Of a DNA stretch of 64,000 nucleotides, positions 11,200 through 22,399 are shown one piece after another. Where the stretch lies: NCBI GenBank assembly GCA_036346225.1, contig JARFIW010000108.1, positions 3,596,001-3,660,000 on the forward strand, in the 5' to 3' direction. Made by a program: the position numbers and the translations under genes. The DNA comes from Platerodrilus igneus. Taxonomy: Eukaryota; Arthropoda; Insecta; Coleoptera; Lycidae. The notes below the pieces were generated by a model. That model had not been told where the DNA came from. It ran no database searches and saw only the letters and a list, made by a program, of their open reading frames with translations. Positions within the stretch are counted from its first letter, which is position 1, and every line of letters begins with the position of its first letter.

Positions 11200-12093
11200 T
11201 ATGACCAGAATTCATATTGGTGCAATCATTATTTTTATGTACTACGTTATTATCAGGTGACAAGTTACATTCATGTCGATTGCTTTAGAGGATGGATATA
11301 ATTCAGGTTCTGTCATTGAGAGTAGCTCGGGTTCAGTGACTATTTCTTTAGACATGATTTTGGAATCCAATGGTCTGATTTGATTTGTATTTCTCGGTTC
11401 TCCTAACAATTTTGTTATTATACTCCTTTCTTACCCAATAAGATCTAGGCTCTTTTGATTTTTCTATAATTATTGCTTTATCCCAGGTTTTATCAATAGT
11501 GGTTTTTATTACTACTTTATCTCCTTTTTTTGTAATCTACTTGTTATCTTTTATTGGATTTTAATTTGCTGTTTTTGATTGCATAACTGTTAGTAAACAT
11601 GATTTTGAATTTTAGGTTCTAATTGGGTATTTATTATTGGTATTTGTGTTCTATTCTGCTGTTTAAAATTTGCGATGGAGATGCATTTAAGCTCCTAATA
11701 GGCACATTGTTATACTCTAACAGTAGTTCATGGATATCAGAAAACTCTTTGAAACTTTTTTTAATATTTGTTTACTTGTCTACTGCTTTTTCTATGAGAG
11801 CATTACTTTGATGGTAGTATGAAGTACATGTTAGAATGGTTATGTCTTTATTTGCATAGTATTCTTTGCATTTTACGAAGTGAAAGGTAAATTGTCTGCT
11901 ATAAAGTGTTGGGGATAACTAAACGTTGTAAACACATTTTGCATAGCATCTATGACAGCATACGGTGTTTTATTATTCAGAGGTAAGACTTCTATCCAGT
12001 GGGAAAATAGTCTATTAATACTAAATATGATTTGGTACCAAATTCCAGTATATTGGCTCCTATCTTCTCAGTTTTGGAATTGAATGGGGTAAC
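11200..12093 (-). pseudogene. Gypsy-A integrase core (C-terminal part) and tail
   Basis: Reading leftward from 12093, the minus strand gives a YLVLIDYF integrase core strand with an Asp, then a region resembling the second Asp (QHFIADN). After that comes a decayed ASPSQIL region near 11670-11700 and a basic tail near 11400-11460. Stops and frameshifts occur throughout. The N-terminal half of the domain continues on the far side of Gypsy-C, at 16783-16850, so Gypsy-C disrupted this integrase. Confidence 0.68.
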
Positions 12094-12316
12094 TGTTCTA
12101 TCAGACAAGCCGACGATATAGCTGGTCTTACTTGGTACTTTTAATAAAATATGATCTAACTTAACAAATAGTTTATTACTGTATGCTTTTTGCTACATGC
12201 CTCGAGGAGGCGTCCACCTGTAATGCGCATGCCGGACGGTTGGCAGGCATGTTGTCCCTAACGCCAGTGCTACTTAAACTAAGGTGCCAGAGGTTTTAAA
12301 CATAACCTCTAGAACA
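12094..12316 (-). repeat. Gypsy-C 3' LTR
   Basis: It pairs with 16559-16782 over its full length with scattered substitutions. An AATAAA-type signal is readable on the minus strand (CAGTAATAAACTA, near 12175). The polypurine tract lies immediately to its right. Confidence 0.9.
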
Positions 12317-12373
12317 TACCCCTTTCTACTTTAAGTACTAAACATAGTCCTTAAAATAACACGACCGTCTATA

Positions 12374-12588
12374 CCAGAAATGCCGTGGCTGCAATGACAG
12401 GTTAGGTTACTGTTAGAAATAAATATTATTATTAAAAACACAAATCACCTAACACACATATCAGAACAGTCTGCAAGAGTTTTAGCAACAACTGTTCTGG
12501 TATGCGTGTTAAGTGATTTGTGTTTTTTAATAATAATGTCTATTTCTAACAGTAACCTAACCTGTCATTGCAGCCACGGCATTACTGG
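12374..12588. mobile_element. 215-bp foldback element (near-perfect palindrome)
   Basis: The left arm, 12374-12470, is repeated inverted at 12491-12588 with few mismatches around a 20-bp loop. The outer ends are CCAGAAATGCCG and CGGCATTACTGG, and the inner ends are AGAACAGT and ACTGTTCT. It lies between the Gypsy-C 3' LTR and the end of pol, a position not expected to be conserved, so it is most simply a later foldback/MITE insertion. No target duplication longer than a possible TA was found. Each arm holds two TTAGG-like units, which I regard as coincidence. Confidence 0.85.
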
Positions 12589-12681
12589 CATGATGTTGGT
12601 CGTAAAATAACTCGTCCTGATCAGGTTACACATAACTCTTTTGCATTTTTATCCACAACTTCACCACTAGTTATATCATTA

Positions 12682-13800
12682 TTAGCAACCCTCGGCGCAA
12701 TGATTGCACTCGCGGATGTTATCTTGTGACTTATCAATACTAATACATTGTTTATTATCATCTACAGTAAAAGAATTTTCAAAATCGTCGCTTTTAGATC
12801 TTATAACTACATCATTCTCTGAAGGTTTCAAGTGAAAACTATTCCGTATCAGTAACTTTCCTGTTTCTTTTTGAATCGTATGATCTTGGTTCCCCACGAA
12901 TCTGTTTAATTTTTCCTGGGCTCCATGTTTTATTAGGACTATTTTGAATTAATATATTTTGATTCTGTGTAAACGATGGTCTGGACTTTGCAGATCTATC
13001 GTACAATTTTGTATACTTGGCTTGGTTACTCTCTAGTCTACTGCTAACGTCATCATAAACTTTAGGCTTTAGGATGTTTTGAGAACGTGGAATTTGTTCT
13101 TATAGCACTCTACTCATCAACATCTGGGATGGAGAACAGTTTACACCCGAAATTGGTGTATTCCTATAGCTCAACAACCCTAAGTAAAGCTCTTCATTAC
13201 TTTCTTTACATTTCTTTGACAAACTTTTTGCTTTTGCTACAGCTTTCTCTATTAAACCATTCGACTTTGGATACCTAGGACTTGAATGGACTGTTTGTAT
13301 GAAAATTCTTTAAAACGATAACTTGCAAAAGGCACATTATCACTAACAATTATTCTAGGTATGCCATGTACTGAAAAAATTGCTTTTAAGACATAGATTA
13401 CACTATCGGCTGTTTTTCATTTTAACTTTTTTATCTCTATCCACTTACTATAATAGTCCGCTAAAACTAAATAATCTGTATTTCCATAAAACCCTATATC
13501 TACTCCTACTTTGCTAAACGGAGTTTTGGGAATGTCATGTACAATTAGAGGCTCTATACAATTGGACATTTTAAATTTTTCACAAATTTTACACTTACTA
13601 ACTGACTTTTCTATTTCCTTAGTCATATCTGGCCAATACTATAGTGATCTCACCCTAGACTTACACTTTGACATCTCAAAGTGACCTACATGAATAAGGT
13701 TAAGCATTTCCTTTCTTAGTTCTTTTGGTACAACTATTTTGTTGCTAAGATAGAGTATATTGTCTTAAACTGCAATGTCATTTCTCAAATTATATAATGA
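12682..13800 (-). pseudogene. Gypsy-C integrase
   Basis: The frame 13417-13626 (minus) covers the end of the zinc-binding domain (SKCKICEKFK, the CxxC pair) and the first strand of the catalytic core, with Asp in a VGVDIGFYG context and DYYSKWIEIK. The frame 12682-12897 is the C-terminal tail (PSENDVVIRS region). Between them the second and third catalytic blocks are broken by stops. It follows RNase H as usual for Ty3/Gypsy. It is non-functional. Confidence 0.8.
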
Positions 13801-13810
13801 CTTTAGTTTA

Positions 13811-15800
13811 TTATTTTGTGTTCACCGGAAACTCGGTGTTATACCACTTCAAAAATGTATTTACCTGCTCATCCTTTAAAGTTTCACATTTCAATCGATT
13901 TAGCCACCTTTCAGCGATTGGCATGTCCACAGACAAGCAGTCAACAACTTCTGAAAGTGTTTTATCTTCCTCTGAATTTGTGTTATTAAAATTTCTCGAT
14001 AAAAAATCAGCAATGAACATTTTATTGCCAGGAACATACACTAATTCTGTTATACTTTAATAGTTTTAGTATCATTCTTTGAAGTCTGGTACTGATTTTT
14101 CGTATAACCTTTTTAATTATAGAAATTAATAGTTTATGGTCTGTCTCAATAATTACTTTATGACCGTAAATAGACTAGTGGAATTTTTCCACTACACAGC
14201 AAACTGCAAATAGTTCTTTTTCTATAGGTGCCCACCTTACTTGCACATCTGTTAGACTTCTTGAATAGAATTACACCGGTTGCCCTTATTGCATTAAACA
14301 TGCACCCATTCCCTCTTTGGAACTATAAGTTTGTAACGTGATTGGCAACTTGGTATCTATTATTTTTAAATTTGGTGCTTTACTAATTAACTTTTTTAAA
14401 TTTCCAAATGCATGTGAATGCACACTATTCCACTGCCATGGAACTTCCTTTTTTAACAGTTCTCTTAAACAAGCTGTGTCTGTACTATAATGTGGTATAA
14501 ACTTACTTAGGTAATTAAACATACCCAAGAACTTCTGTAAGGTCTTAACATTTCTAGATTCCTCTATACCTAAAACTGATTCTACTTGTGCTGGATCACA
14601 TTTTATACCAGACTTAGAAAGTATTAAGCCTACATATCTAAATTTACTAGCTCGATGTTTAATTTTGCTACGATTAAACTTGATATTATACTTGCGTGCT
14701 CTTTTTATAACTGATTATAAAATTAAATCATGTTCGCTAACACCGTTTCCTGCTATGATTAGATCGTCAAAATATATCTCAACATCTTGTATATCTCCGA
14801 ATATTTTCGAATTTAGCATCTGCAACACCTCTGGTGCGGACAATATACCAAACGGCATTCTTTTGAATCTATACCTACCAAAAGGCGTACTAAACAAGCA
14901 AATATAACTACTAGGTTCGTCTAGATTTACTTGGAAAAACTCGTCTTTCATGTCTAATATAGAGAATACTTCTTTACCTACTAACCTGCTACAAATTTCC
15001 TCGGGTAAAGGTATCATATACCTTTCACGTATAATGTATTCATTCAGCTGTTTGGGATCGAGGCATAATCTAAGTGTATTGTTTGGTTTTTGTAGTATGA
15101 CTAGGTTATGACATCATTCAGTTGGTTCTTTTACTTTTTTAATAATGCCTCTACTTTCTAGTGCATATAGTGTAGTTTTAAGTATTGGTTTTATCGATTC
15201 CGGTACCCTACAAAGTGGTTTTATTACAGGTATTGCGTCTGGTAGTAATTTTATTGTATAACTTCCTACCGTACTGAACCCTGTGAATACATCTAAGTTT
15301 TGCTGTATGAACCTATACTTATCAACGTTGTTCGCTGTTTTCTCTAATGTGTGGACTCTTTGAATTAAATTGAACCTGATGCATTCTTGTAACCCCAGCA
15401 CAGGTACTGTGTCTACATCCACTACCATAAGTTTGAGTTTATGACAAATATTTTTAACACTACAATTCATTTCAATATACCCCCTCGGCATTATTTTATT
15501 ACCATCGTATACAACTAATATTGTTGCTGTATTTTGTAACGTTAAAGTATTATTTCTATTTATACACAAAATACTGCATTCAGCACTAGTATCAAGCTTA
15601 AATGACACTTCAATGTTATTAATACTTACAGTTTGATACCACTGTTTTTTATCATAGTTAAGTACGCAATCGGAGGCATCAATATTTTCCTTAAAAATTA
15701 TGTCCAAACACAATGACTCCTCGAGCTCATCTGTCAGCTCTGTTATATCATGGACTTTTCTCCTGTTTTGATTAGCTTCTTGTGCCTTGAACCTACACAT
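13811..15800 (-). pseudogene. Gypsy-C protease, reverse transcriptase and RNase H
   Basis: The longest frame (15114-15800) begins near a residual CxxC gag knuckle. It contains a protease with FKLDTSAECSIL, where the family has DTGA so Gly is replaced by Ser, and runs into the RT N-terminus. The frame 14715-15017 holds PFGRYRFKRMPFGI and VEIYFDDLIIAG, the RT active site with both Asp kept. The frame 14286-14528 covers the RNase H start, and 13811-14041 has VPGNKMFIADFLSR, the RNase H to integrase transition. At least four frame breaks separate these pieces. Confidence 0.87.
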
Positions 15801-16457
15801 TTTACATTTGTTGTGTAAACTTCCTTGTTACTATTGATTTTTATAAGTTTGTTTATGCTGAAATCCCAGTTTATTTTTATCTTTCTGTGTTGATGACTTG
15901 GACACACCTGCTACCTCAACGCATGGTTCTTTAATCGATTTGATTTGACTTTTACCTGCTTCAGCTTCTCTGCAATGATAAATTGCTTGTTGCAACGATA
16001 GATCAGCAGCTCTAAGTAGGCGTTCTTGTACTGAAGGGTCACTGATCTTATAACAATTCTGTCTCGTATCAAGCTTTCTTCTTGATCATTAAATTCACAT
16101 TGTTTTGCTTGAAGTTTCAAATCTGTTAGAAAGTGTTCGAATGTTTCACTTTACCTTTGTACTCTTGAAAAGAACTTAAACCTCTCGCTAATAATATATT
16201 TTCTGGGCAAGCAGTATTCACTGAACGCTTTAACTTTCTGGTACTGTTTTTCAGCATCAGAGAAACTTAACGTTGTAAATATATCAAAAGCTTCTTCTCC
16301 TGCTACATTTAGAAATGTAGCTATCTTGGTTTCGTCCGGTTTTTCTTCTAGAGTCATTGCTTTCAGGTAATTTTTGAATTGTTGTTCCAACTTCTTCCAG
16401 TTTGTCCTCTCGCCATCTAAAATTAAATTTTTTGGCGGTTTTCAGTACACCCTCCAT
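15801..16457 (-). pseudogene. Gypsy-C gag
   Basis: A start codon at 16457 opens a short N-terminus, and a 1-base shift follows. The frame 16151-16390 (EEAFDIFTTLSF, YCLPRKYIISERFKFFSR) matches the capsid region of Mag-type gag. The frame 15911-16120 continues with QEESLIRDRIVI. A knuckle-like Cys cluster lies near 15795-15830. Three frame breaks inactivate it. Confidence 0.82.
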
Positions 16458-16558
16458 TTTTGTTTCTTGGCCACGCTTTTAATCTGTTATTTCATTCCCG
16501 TCCTTGTACACTTTGTGCTATCTTTCTGTTTGGTTTTCGTGTTTTTAACCTGACACTA

Positions 16559-16782
16559 TGTTCTATCGGACAAGCCGACGATATAGCTGATCTTACTTGA
16601 TACTTGTAATAAAATATGATCTTACTTTAACAAATACTTTATTACTGTATGCTTTTTGCTACATGCTTCGAGGTGGCATCCACCTGTAATACGCATGCCC
16701 TACAGTTGGCAAGCATGTTGTCCCTAACGCTAGTGCTACTTAAATTAAGGTGCCAAAGGTTCTAAACATAACCTCTAGAACA
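16559..16782 (-). repeat. Gypsy-C 5' LTR
   Basis: The upstream LTR of the minus-strand element. The sequence just inside it on the minus strand (AGTGTCAGGTTAAAAAC) occupies the primer-binding-site position, but I cannot assign the tRNA. Confidence 0.9.
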
Positions 16783-17280
16783 GTTACATGGGTTCTTTCC
16801 TAGTCAATGGCATATATTTTTCACATGTCCTACATTTTTTATTATAATTAGGAATTTATTATTTAGATTCGGCCAAAAAAAGTGTTCTAGCTTTATTTAA
16901 GATTTTGCTTACTCCGATATGACTTTGTGTAGTAATTTGACCATTTGGTTTTGCAAGGTTTCCGGTACAATTATTTTGTTTTCAATAAAAACAATACCTG
17001 CTTCAACAAACATATCATTTTTTAAATTATAGTACGGCTTTATACTTTGCACGACCTTATTTTCTGTTGGCCATCTGGTGTAATAATAATTCGAAATTGT
17101 AGACAATGTTTTGTCCTTAGTGGTTTCTGTTCTTAATTGATTTATCCGTTTATTGCTCATGGGCAAACGTCTGAGATCATATGGACCATATTTAACATAT
17201 CCGTATCAGAACTTTCATTTTTAAACTTGATCTTGAAGGCATATCCGCAAAATTAATGCTTGTCCCCGGCACATAATACA
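16783..17280 (-). pseudogene. Gypsy-A integrase zinc domain and RNase H linker
   Basis: The frame 16909-17166 (minus) begins LPMS-like (PMSNKRINQLRTETTKD) and ends in the start of the integrase zinc-binding domain (MVKLLHKVISE). The remaining CxxC half reads brokenly to 16788. It connects RNase H on its right with the integrase core beyond Gypsy-C. Confidence 0.75.
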
Positions 17281-17288
17281 CATTAAGG

Positions 17289-17473
17289 CAGTGATTCTCA
17301 ACCACTGTACCGTAGCACTTTTGTGTGCCGCCAAATTTTAGATATGCAAACAATAAAAATTATTTTGGATATACTTTTATACCTACTTTTAAACTTAATT
17401 TATTGTTAATGTACCACCAAATTTTGAAATTGTTAGAAGTGTATCGCAACAAAAAGAAGGTTGAGAAGCACTG
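17289..17473. mobile_element. 185-bp hAT-type MITE
   Basis: Terminal inverted repeats CAGTGATTCTCAACC (17289-17303) and GGTTGAGAAGCACTG (17459-17473) match with one difference, and this end sequence is characteristic of hAT elements. The flanks are CATTAAGG (17281-17288) and CATTAAAA (17474-17481), an 8-bp duplication with two changes. It has no coding capacity. It lies inside Gypsy-A. Confidence 0.9.
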
Positions 17474-17567
17474 CATTAAAAGAATTTTGAAATAATTTCA
17501 ATCTTAGGCGTTGTAGTCTAACAGAACCAATCCTACAAATAGGCTTTTTCATGATTGAGATAATTGG

Positions 17568-18411
17568 TTAATGATGAGATTTAACATCTACCTCAGTACG
17601 GTAAATCAAATTATGAAATTTTTGAGCACCGAAATAAATAGCCAATAATTCTTTTTCTGTTTGACTATAGTTTAACTCGTGCTCATCCATTGAGCGTGAA
17701 GAACATGCTACTAATTTTAACACATTGTTGTTGTTTTGAAACATGCAGCACCCTAATCCATTTTTTGAAGCGTCATATTGTAATACAATTTTTTTAGTTA
17801 GGTCAAATGGTATTAAGGCAGGAGGTTTAGAAACTACCAATTTTAGTGTATCAAAACACTTTTGCTACTTAGATAACCACTGCCAATATATACAACCCTT
17901 TAATAATTCGCATACAGGATGCATAATTTCTGCCGTAGTTGGTATATATTTTCAAATATAGTTGAATGAACCAATAATTCTTTGCAATTCAGCTTCGTTT
18001 AGTGGGTTTTTTAATTTACAAGGGGCTTCGACTCAATTGGGATCTATTTCCATATCTGCTTTAGCAAAAATTGGCCCAATAAACGTAACTTTCCTTTGGA
18101 ACTATTGAAATTTATCTTTATTAAATTTACATCCTGTTTTTGTAGCACGCTCAATTATTTCTGTAACCACTTTGTCATTCTCTTCTTTGTTTATACCGGT
18201 CACTATCATATCATCACGACAAGTTACTATATTATCAATATTCCCAAAATTGTTTTCGATTACTTCCTGAAATGTCTTGTGAGTTGAGTTCGATAGCCCA
18301 TATAGTAACACAATATACCTATATATTCCAATGGTATGGAAAAACAACATTTCCATGAGGAATTTTTGTCAATAACAATATTATGATAACTCTGACATAT
18401 CAAATTGTTAC
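17568..18411 (-). pseudogene. Gypsy-A RNase H and C-terminal half of RT
   Basis: The frame 17568-17840 has LQYDASKNGLG (RNase H first Asp) and YSQTEKELLAI (its Glu). The frame 18102-18356 is RT with a CRDDMIVTG active site, where the first residue of YxDD is Cys. Between them the RT thumb and connection read brokenly. The sequence ends at 18411 against the AAAT duplication of the next insertion and resumes at 19838. Confidence 0.82.
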
Positions 18412-18415
18412 GTTC

Positions 18416-19833
18416 CAATTTTGTTTTTAAAATTTTTCCCTTGTTAATTCATCACTCGTTCGAATAAATTACGTTTCAATTCTTAAATTCTTCAACTCAA
18501 ACCCCTTTGGCATTAAAAACAAAAATTAATTTAGTAAACTTAAAATACCTCTGTCCGTTGCTAATTCATTATCCGTTCGTGTCCATGTCTACTGTTCAAT
18601 AAAATCGTTATTTCATAAGTAATAATAAATACGCTTTCTACAAATTTTCATGTTGAACTTAGTTATTTTGAAACAACAAGCTTATTCTATAAATTAAATG
18701 CCATGTTTTAGTTATCCCGTAATCTCTTAAATTCTTCAATAACATCCTGTTTTTAGGTAACCTTCAATTTGTTAAACATTACGACCGCGTTTAATGGGTT
18801 TTCTCTATTGTTCCAAGGTAACGACTTGTTGAAATAAGGTCGCGCACGATCCTATATAAACCCGGGTTTCCAGTTTTAACGCGCTTCGCCAAGCTAGGAA
18901 TTGGCAGTTCGAATTTGTGTTGTTTGAACCATTGTTGAGTTTGATTCTACAGCGTGTGCGTTGAAGGGTTTTCTACATTTTATTCGTCACTGTATTTCAA
19001 AAAGCGATGCACGTCTTTCTGTTTAACAACTAGGAGGTGTCCTGCGTGTATTCGGTGAGTTTTCCCCGTGCGTACCCATTCTAATCAGATGCTCTTTTTA
19101 TCTGGAGGCCAAATGGGTTCTTTCGTTATGTAAAACAACTTCTTCCTTTATGTAGAATGACTACTTTTGTCCATAGACTGCTGCTGCAATTATGGTAGCA
19201 GAGTAAATGTATGCTGATGACCATGACGTTTCTATGCTGACTCAACCCCGACGGCTTGCGAGCTAAGTATCAGGATACGTACAGGTATGCAAATTGTTTT
19301 CTTTTGTGTGTGTCAATGGCATATTCCATATCAACGGTTGGTGTAGTTACGTGACCAGAAACGTCACATTGTAGAACTATTATTTGTTGCTGCGATCTGA
19401 TATTATCACTCTACAGGTGCGATGTACTATTTTTTAAAGATGTGCGACAAAAGAACGCACATGCTTAGTCGCTTTATTAATTAGTTACTTTACAAAAATT
19501 ATTAGGTAAAAATTTAAAAACACTTGACAAAAGCTCTCACAATTTTTATTCGATACTGATTAATTTTATTTTGTGTAAATACGAGATGCGCACTTTGTAG
19601 CTAAATTTCTAACTTGTCCGTAGAATATAATTGTTGGCTGTAAAATAGTAACACTTAATTTATTTTCCTTTTGCTTGTTTGTACAGAATCCTTTATTTAT
19701 TTTTATGATAATCGTGGGCGATGTACTTTATTTTTTTGTTTCTTTTTGGTATGTAGGTGAATCCCACCACTCTCCGTGGTTGGTAGTTAGCCTGGTACCT
19801 ACTTTTCATATGGCTACGTCTAGGTACATAGCG
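18416..19833. mobile_element. 1.4-kb LTR-like insertion with AAAT duplication
   Basis: AAAT at 18412-18415 and 19834-19837 brackets sequence that begins TGTTACGTTCC. Excising it restores continuity of the Gypsy-A RT around a VFDMSE motif, which fixes both borders. A TATA box (CTATATAAA) sits at about 18852-18860. The opening TGTTAC and the AAAT target resemble Gypsy-D insertions, but the body does not match and the right end (GTACATAGCG) is not a TG...CA terminus. It could be a long solo LTR of another family, or an LTR with a remnant of internal sequence. No real coding frame is present. Confidence 0.72.
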
Positions 19834-19837
19834 AAAT

Positions 19838-20480
19838 ACTGTAAAATATTTTTTATTTACTAGCTTTGGTCATATTTCGTCAATAGATGGGTTTATTCTA
19901 GTTTTACAAATTATTTGCTTGTATAAATCGGAGGTGTCTAAACATATTCGCAGTTTACCATTACTTTTTTCAATTACCATTCAATTAATACCTGCACGTG
20001 AGTCTTATTTTATCAACCTTCTAGTTCATTATTTGTTTTCCTTAATCTGTATTGGACACCTCGTAGGTTGGTAACATGTTGATTCGAAATTTTTATATTT
20101 GTTATTTCTAACATATCGGGAAATTTACTGGACTCTATAAAAATATCATAAGTCTGCGGCAATAAATTTTGTTTGATTATTCATGTCATGACTCAAATTT
20201 ATTTTATTTACCCTGTTTATTAAATGTAAATGTAGGCAAGCTGGATCACCAACTAGAACCTGATTAGCACCATCAACAACTACAAAAATCTTCAAAAATA
20301 TTTCGATCTTTATACTTAATGCCTAAATTTACAATACCAACAGGTTTAGAAATTGTGCCTTTCAATCAAATGCTTTCAGCACATACTCAGTCGGTCGTGT
20401 GCTAAATTTATGAAAAATCAATAAGGGCACATCATTTACATAAGCTCCTGTTAGCTTGTAACTCTATTTTTATACTTGAA
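19838..20480 (-). pseudogene. Gypsy-A protease and N-terminal RT
   Basis: Near 19860-19990 the minus strand reads KLRICLDTSDL and PSIDEI, the first RT blocks. Near 20060-20470 it reads as an aspartic protease: a GAYVNDVPLLIF flap start, LKAFD, and VGIVNLGIKYKDR. At the catalytic site the frame shows Lys-Leu-Thr-Gly-Ala, where Mag-type proteases have Lys-Leu-Asp-Thr-Gly-Ala, so the Asp codon appears to be missing. Other stops are present. Confidence 0.68.
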
Positions 20481-20491
20481 TATACTTAGGA

Positions 20492-22399
20492 TTTCGATGC
20501 CCTTATAATGAAGGGAAATCGACAGTCTTCCGGCTAAGCTAGGGGTCTATTCCTCGGGTAGCGCTTATGAGGAATGGCCGTGGGTCTTATCACAACAAAT
20601 TTTTTGGGACTGATTTGTTACTTAATTAACTAAGGGGTGCAGAAGGGCGCCACCAAGTCCTAAGTTTAATAAAGCAAGGGGTTCCCTAAGAGAGAACTTG
20701 GAAATTCTCAGGGTGGAATATCGCTTTTATTGCGAGAACGTAGAATCAGAAAGATAATAATGTTATTAGAACAAATAAAGGACGCAAGAGATGCACTTTT
20801 GCAACCTTAAACAGTAAAGAGAAAAAGAGTTACTATTAAATTCTAAAATTTAAACATAAATATTAAAAGGAAATTTAAATATCACGCTTCTTAAGAGTAC
20901 CGTTTCAGTACTTCATAACTGAGTCACTGCCAATAACCTCACCCTCTATAAAAGAAAATCTATACTCTTTTAGCTTATTTTCTTTAGATTTGAACGCACT
21001 TGTCCAAAATAAAACAGTTGATTTACTAACTCAAATGATTGTTCTTTAATTGAATTTATCTTTTTGTTCTAAAATTCATATACAAAGATGTGGTCTAATT
21101 TTTTAAACTTCAGTACGTAAATATAAAAATATTTTAAAATGTTAATAATGACAACCTCAAAGTTTTGACCCAAAATGTACAGATCTGTTTACTTGGGTTA
21201 CAATTCTTTATTATGAAATCAGTGCAAAATAAAGATAATCTTGTTGATTAATTTTCAGTAGTATTTGACTCGAATGAACATATCCTTTGTTAAATTTACT
21301 TAATGAAATTAATTATTCTAAGAAATAATGTAGCAACTTTTAATACAAGCAATAATTTAGATAATATTATGACATTCAAACAGTAAAAATTATCTCAATT
21401 TTCGTAATACAACTTTAAGTCCAAGGTTACCATTTTAAATTACAGCATTTGTTTCGTAAACAAGTTACTTGGAAACAGCTGTTGACAGGTCAAATCCTTA
21501 AGATCGCTTACCTTGCTCGTTTATAGTACATGGAAACGTCGTTACAAACAATAGATTGATGTTACCACATGCTCCAGCTTTCGATTCGTGAACAAACAAC
21601 TTACGTCACTGGACTTTCCATTTCTGTCTACCATGAAAGTGCAAATATCCTTACATGAAATTTCTTCCAAATGAAACTACGTAAGACCTTCTAAATTTAA
21701 AGTTGAACTTCCATCCTTAATTTCTTGACGAATTAAAATTTAAGAGAGCTATTGGAGGGAGCCATTAAACTAAACCACATTTTCATCAATTGACAGCATG
21801 ATCCGTTGACATAAACCAACTAAAGTAAATTTATCCATACAAAATGTATTATTCAACCAAGATATAAAGTGGACTATTAACTGACATCTTTAAGCTTCTT
21901 GCACATTAAAAGTGAGTTATCAAATACGAGATAAAATAAGCGTATAATTTCAACTAGTAATGTGAGCGCTACAATAAAATTATTTAATTAATTTTAATAA
22001 TTAATTTTGCTTGCTTACCGTTAGCAGAAACAAAACTCAAGTGCTTTTAGCACTTTAAAGCACTGACACTTTTTTTGGCTGTTCTCAAATCGCTGGCTCG
22101 GACTCTTGTAAAACCCATTTTGCGTTTTATCGCAGCTAAAGGCTGACAGCGAATGGTACTCGTTCAACAAAATTAACTCTATGAACAAAAGTCGTCTGTC
22201 ATCAGAAGTACTATTCAAACAACCATCGTTCAAAGAGTGTGTCTGTCTATAATATCTTTTTTAAATATTATACGAATCGTGATTGGGCAATACGATACAT
22301 CTCTGAATATTCATTAATATTGCGAAATTAATTATTTATCCGAATAGACGTTGCAGTGTATAAAATAACTAAACAATATATGTTTTTATAGGCATCAAA
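20492..22399. mobile_element. 1.9-kb insertion with short inverted ends, class unknown
   Basis: It separates Gypsy-A gag from protease. The left edge TTTCGATGCCCTTATAA (20492-20508) and the complement of the right edge, TTTTGATGCCTATAAA (22384-22399), form an imperfect inverted repeat. No frame above 70 codons looks real. A stretch at 20635-20655 (minus TGGCGCCCTTCTGCACC) resembles an LTR-element primer-binding site, but no LTR border was found beside it. It could be a non-autonomous DNA transposon or a degraded LTR element. Confidence 0.45.

Larger units (their letters stand above)
12094..16782 (-). mobile_element. Gypsy-C: complete 4.7-kb Mag-like Ty3/Gypsy element
   Basis: LTRs of 223 and 224 bp (12094-12316 and 16559-16782) share TGTTCTA...TAGAACA ends. 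The flanking 5-mers are GTAAC (12089-12093) and GTTAC (16783-16787), a 5-bp duplication with one mismatch. Between them lie gag, protease, RT, RNase H and integrase in order on the minus strand. A purine tract (GTAGAAAGGGG on the minus strand, 12319-12329) abuts the 3' LTR. The LTRs are much more alike than those of Gypsy-A, which fits its position inside Gypsy-A. Confidence 0.9.

Noticed and set aside
12400..12415. TTAGG-like units as telomeric repeats
   Set aside because: There are only two units per arm of the foldback element, too few to be meaningful.
20635..20655. TGGCGCCCTTCTGCACC as the primer-binding site of another LTR element
   Set aside because: No LTR border or LTR pair was found beside it. 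It is left as a note inside the unknown insertion.
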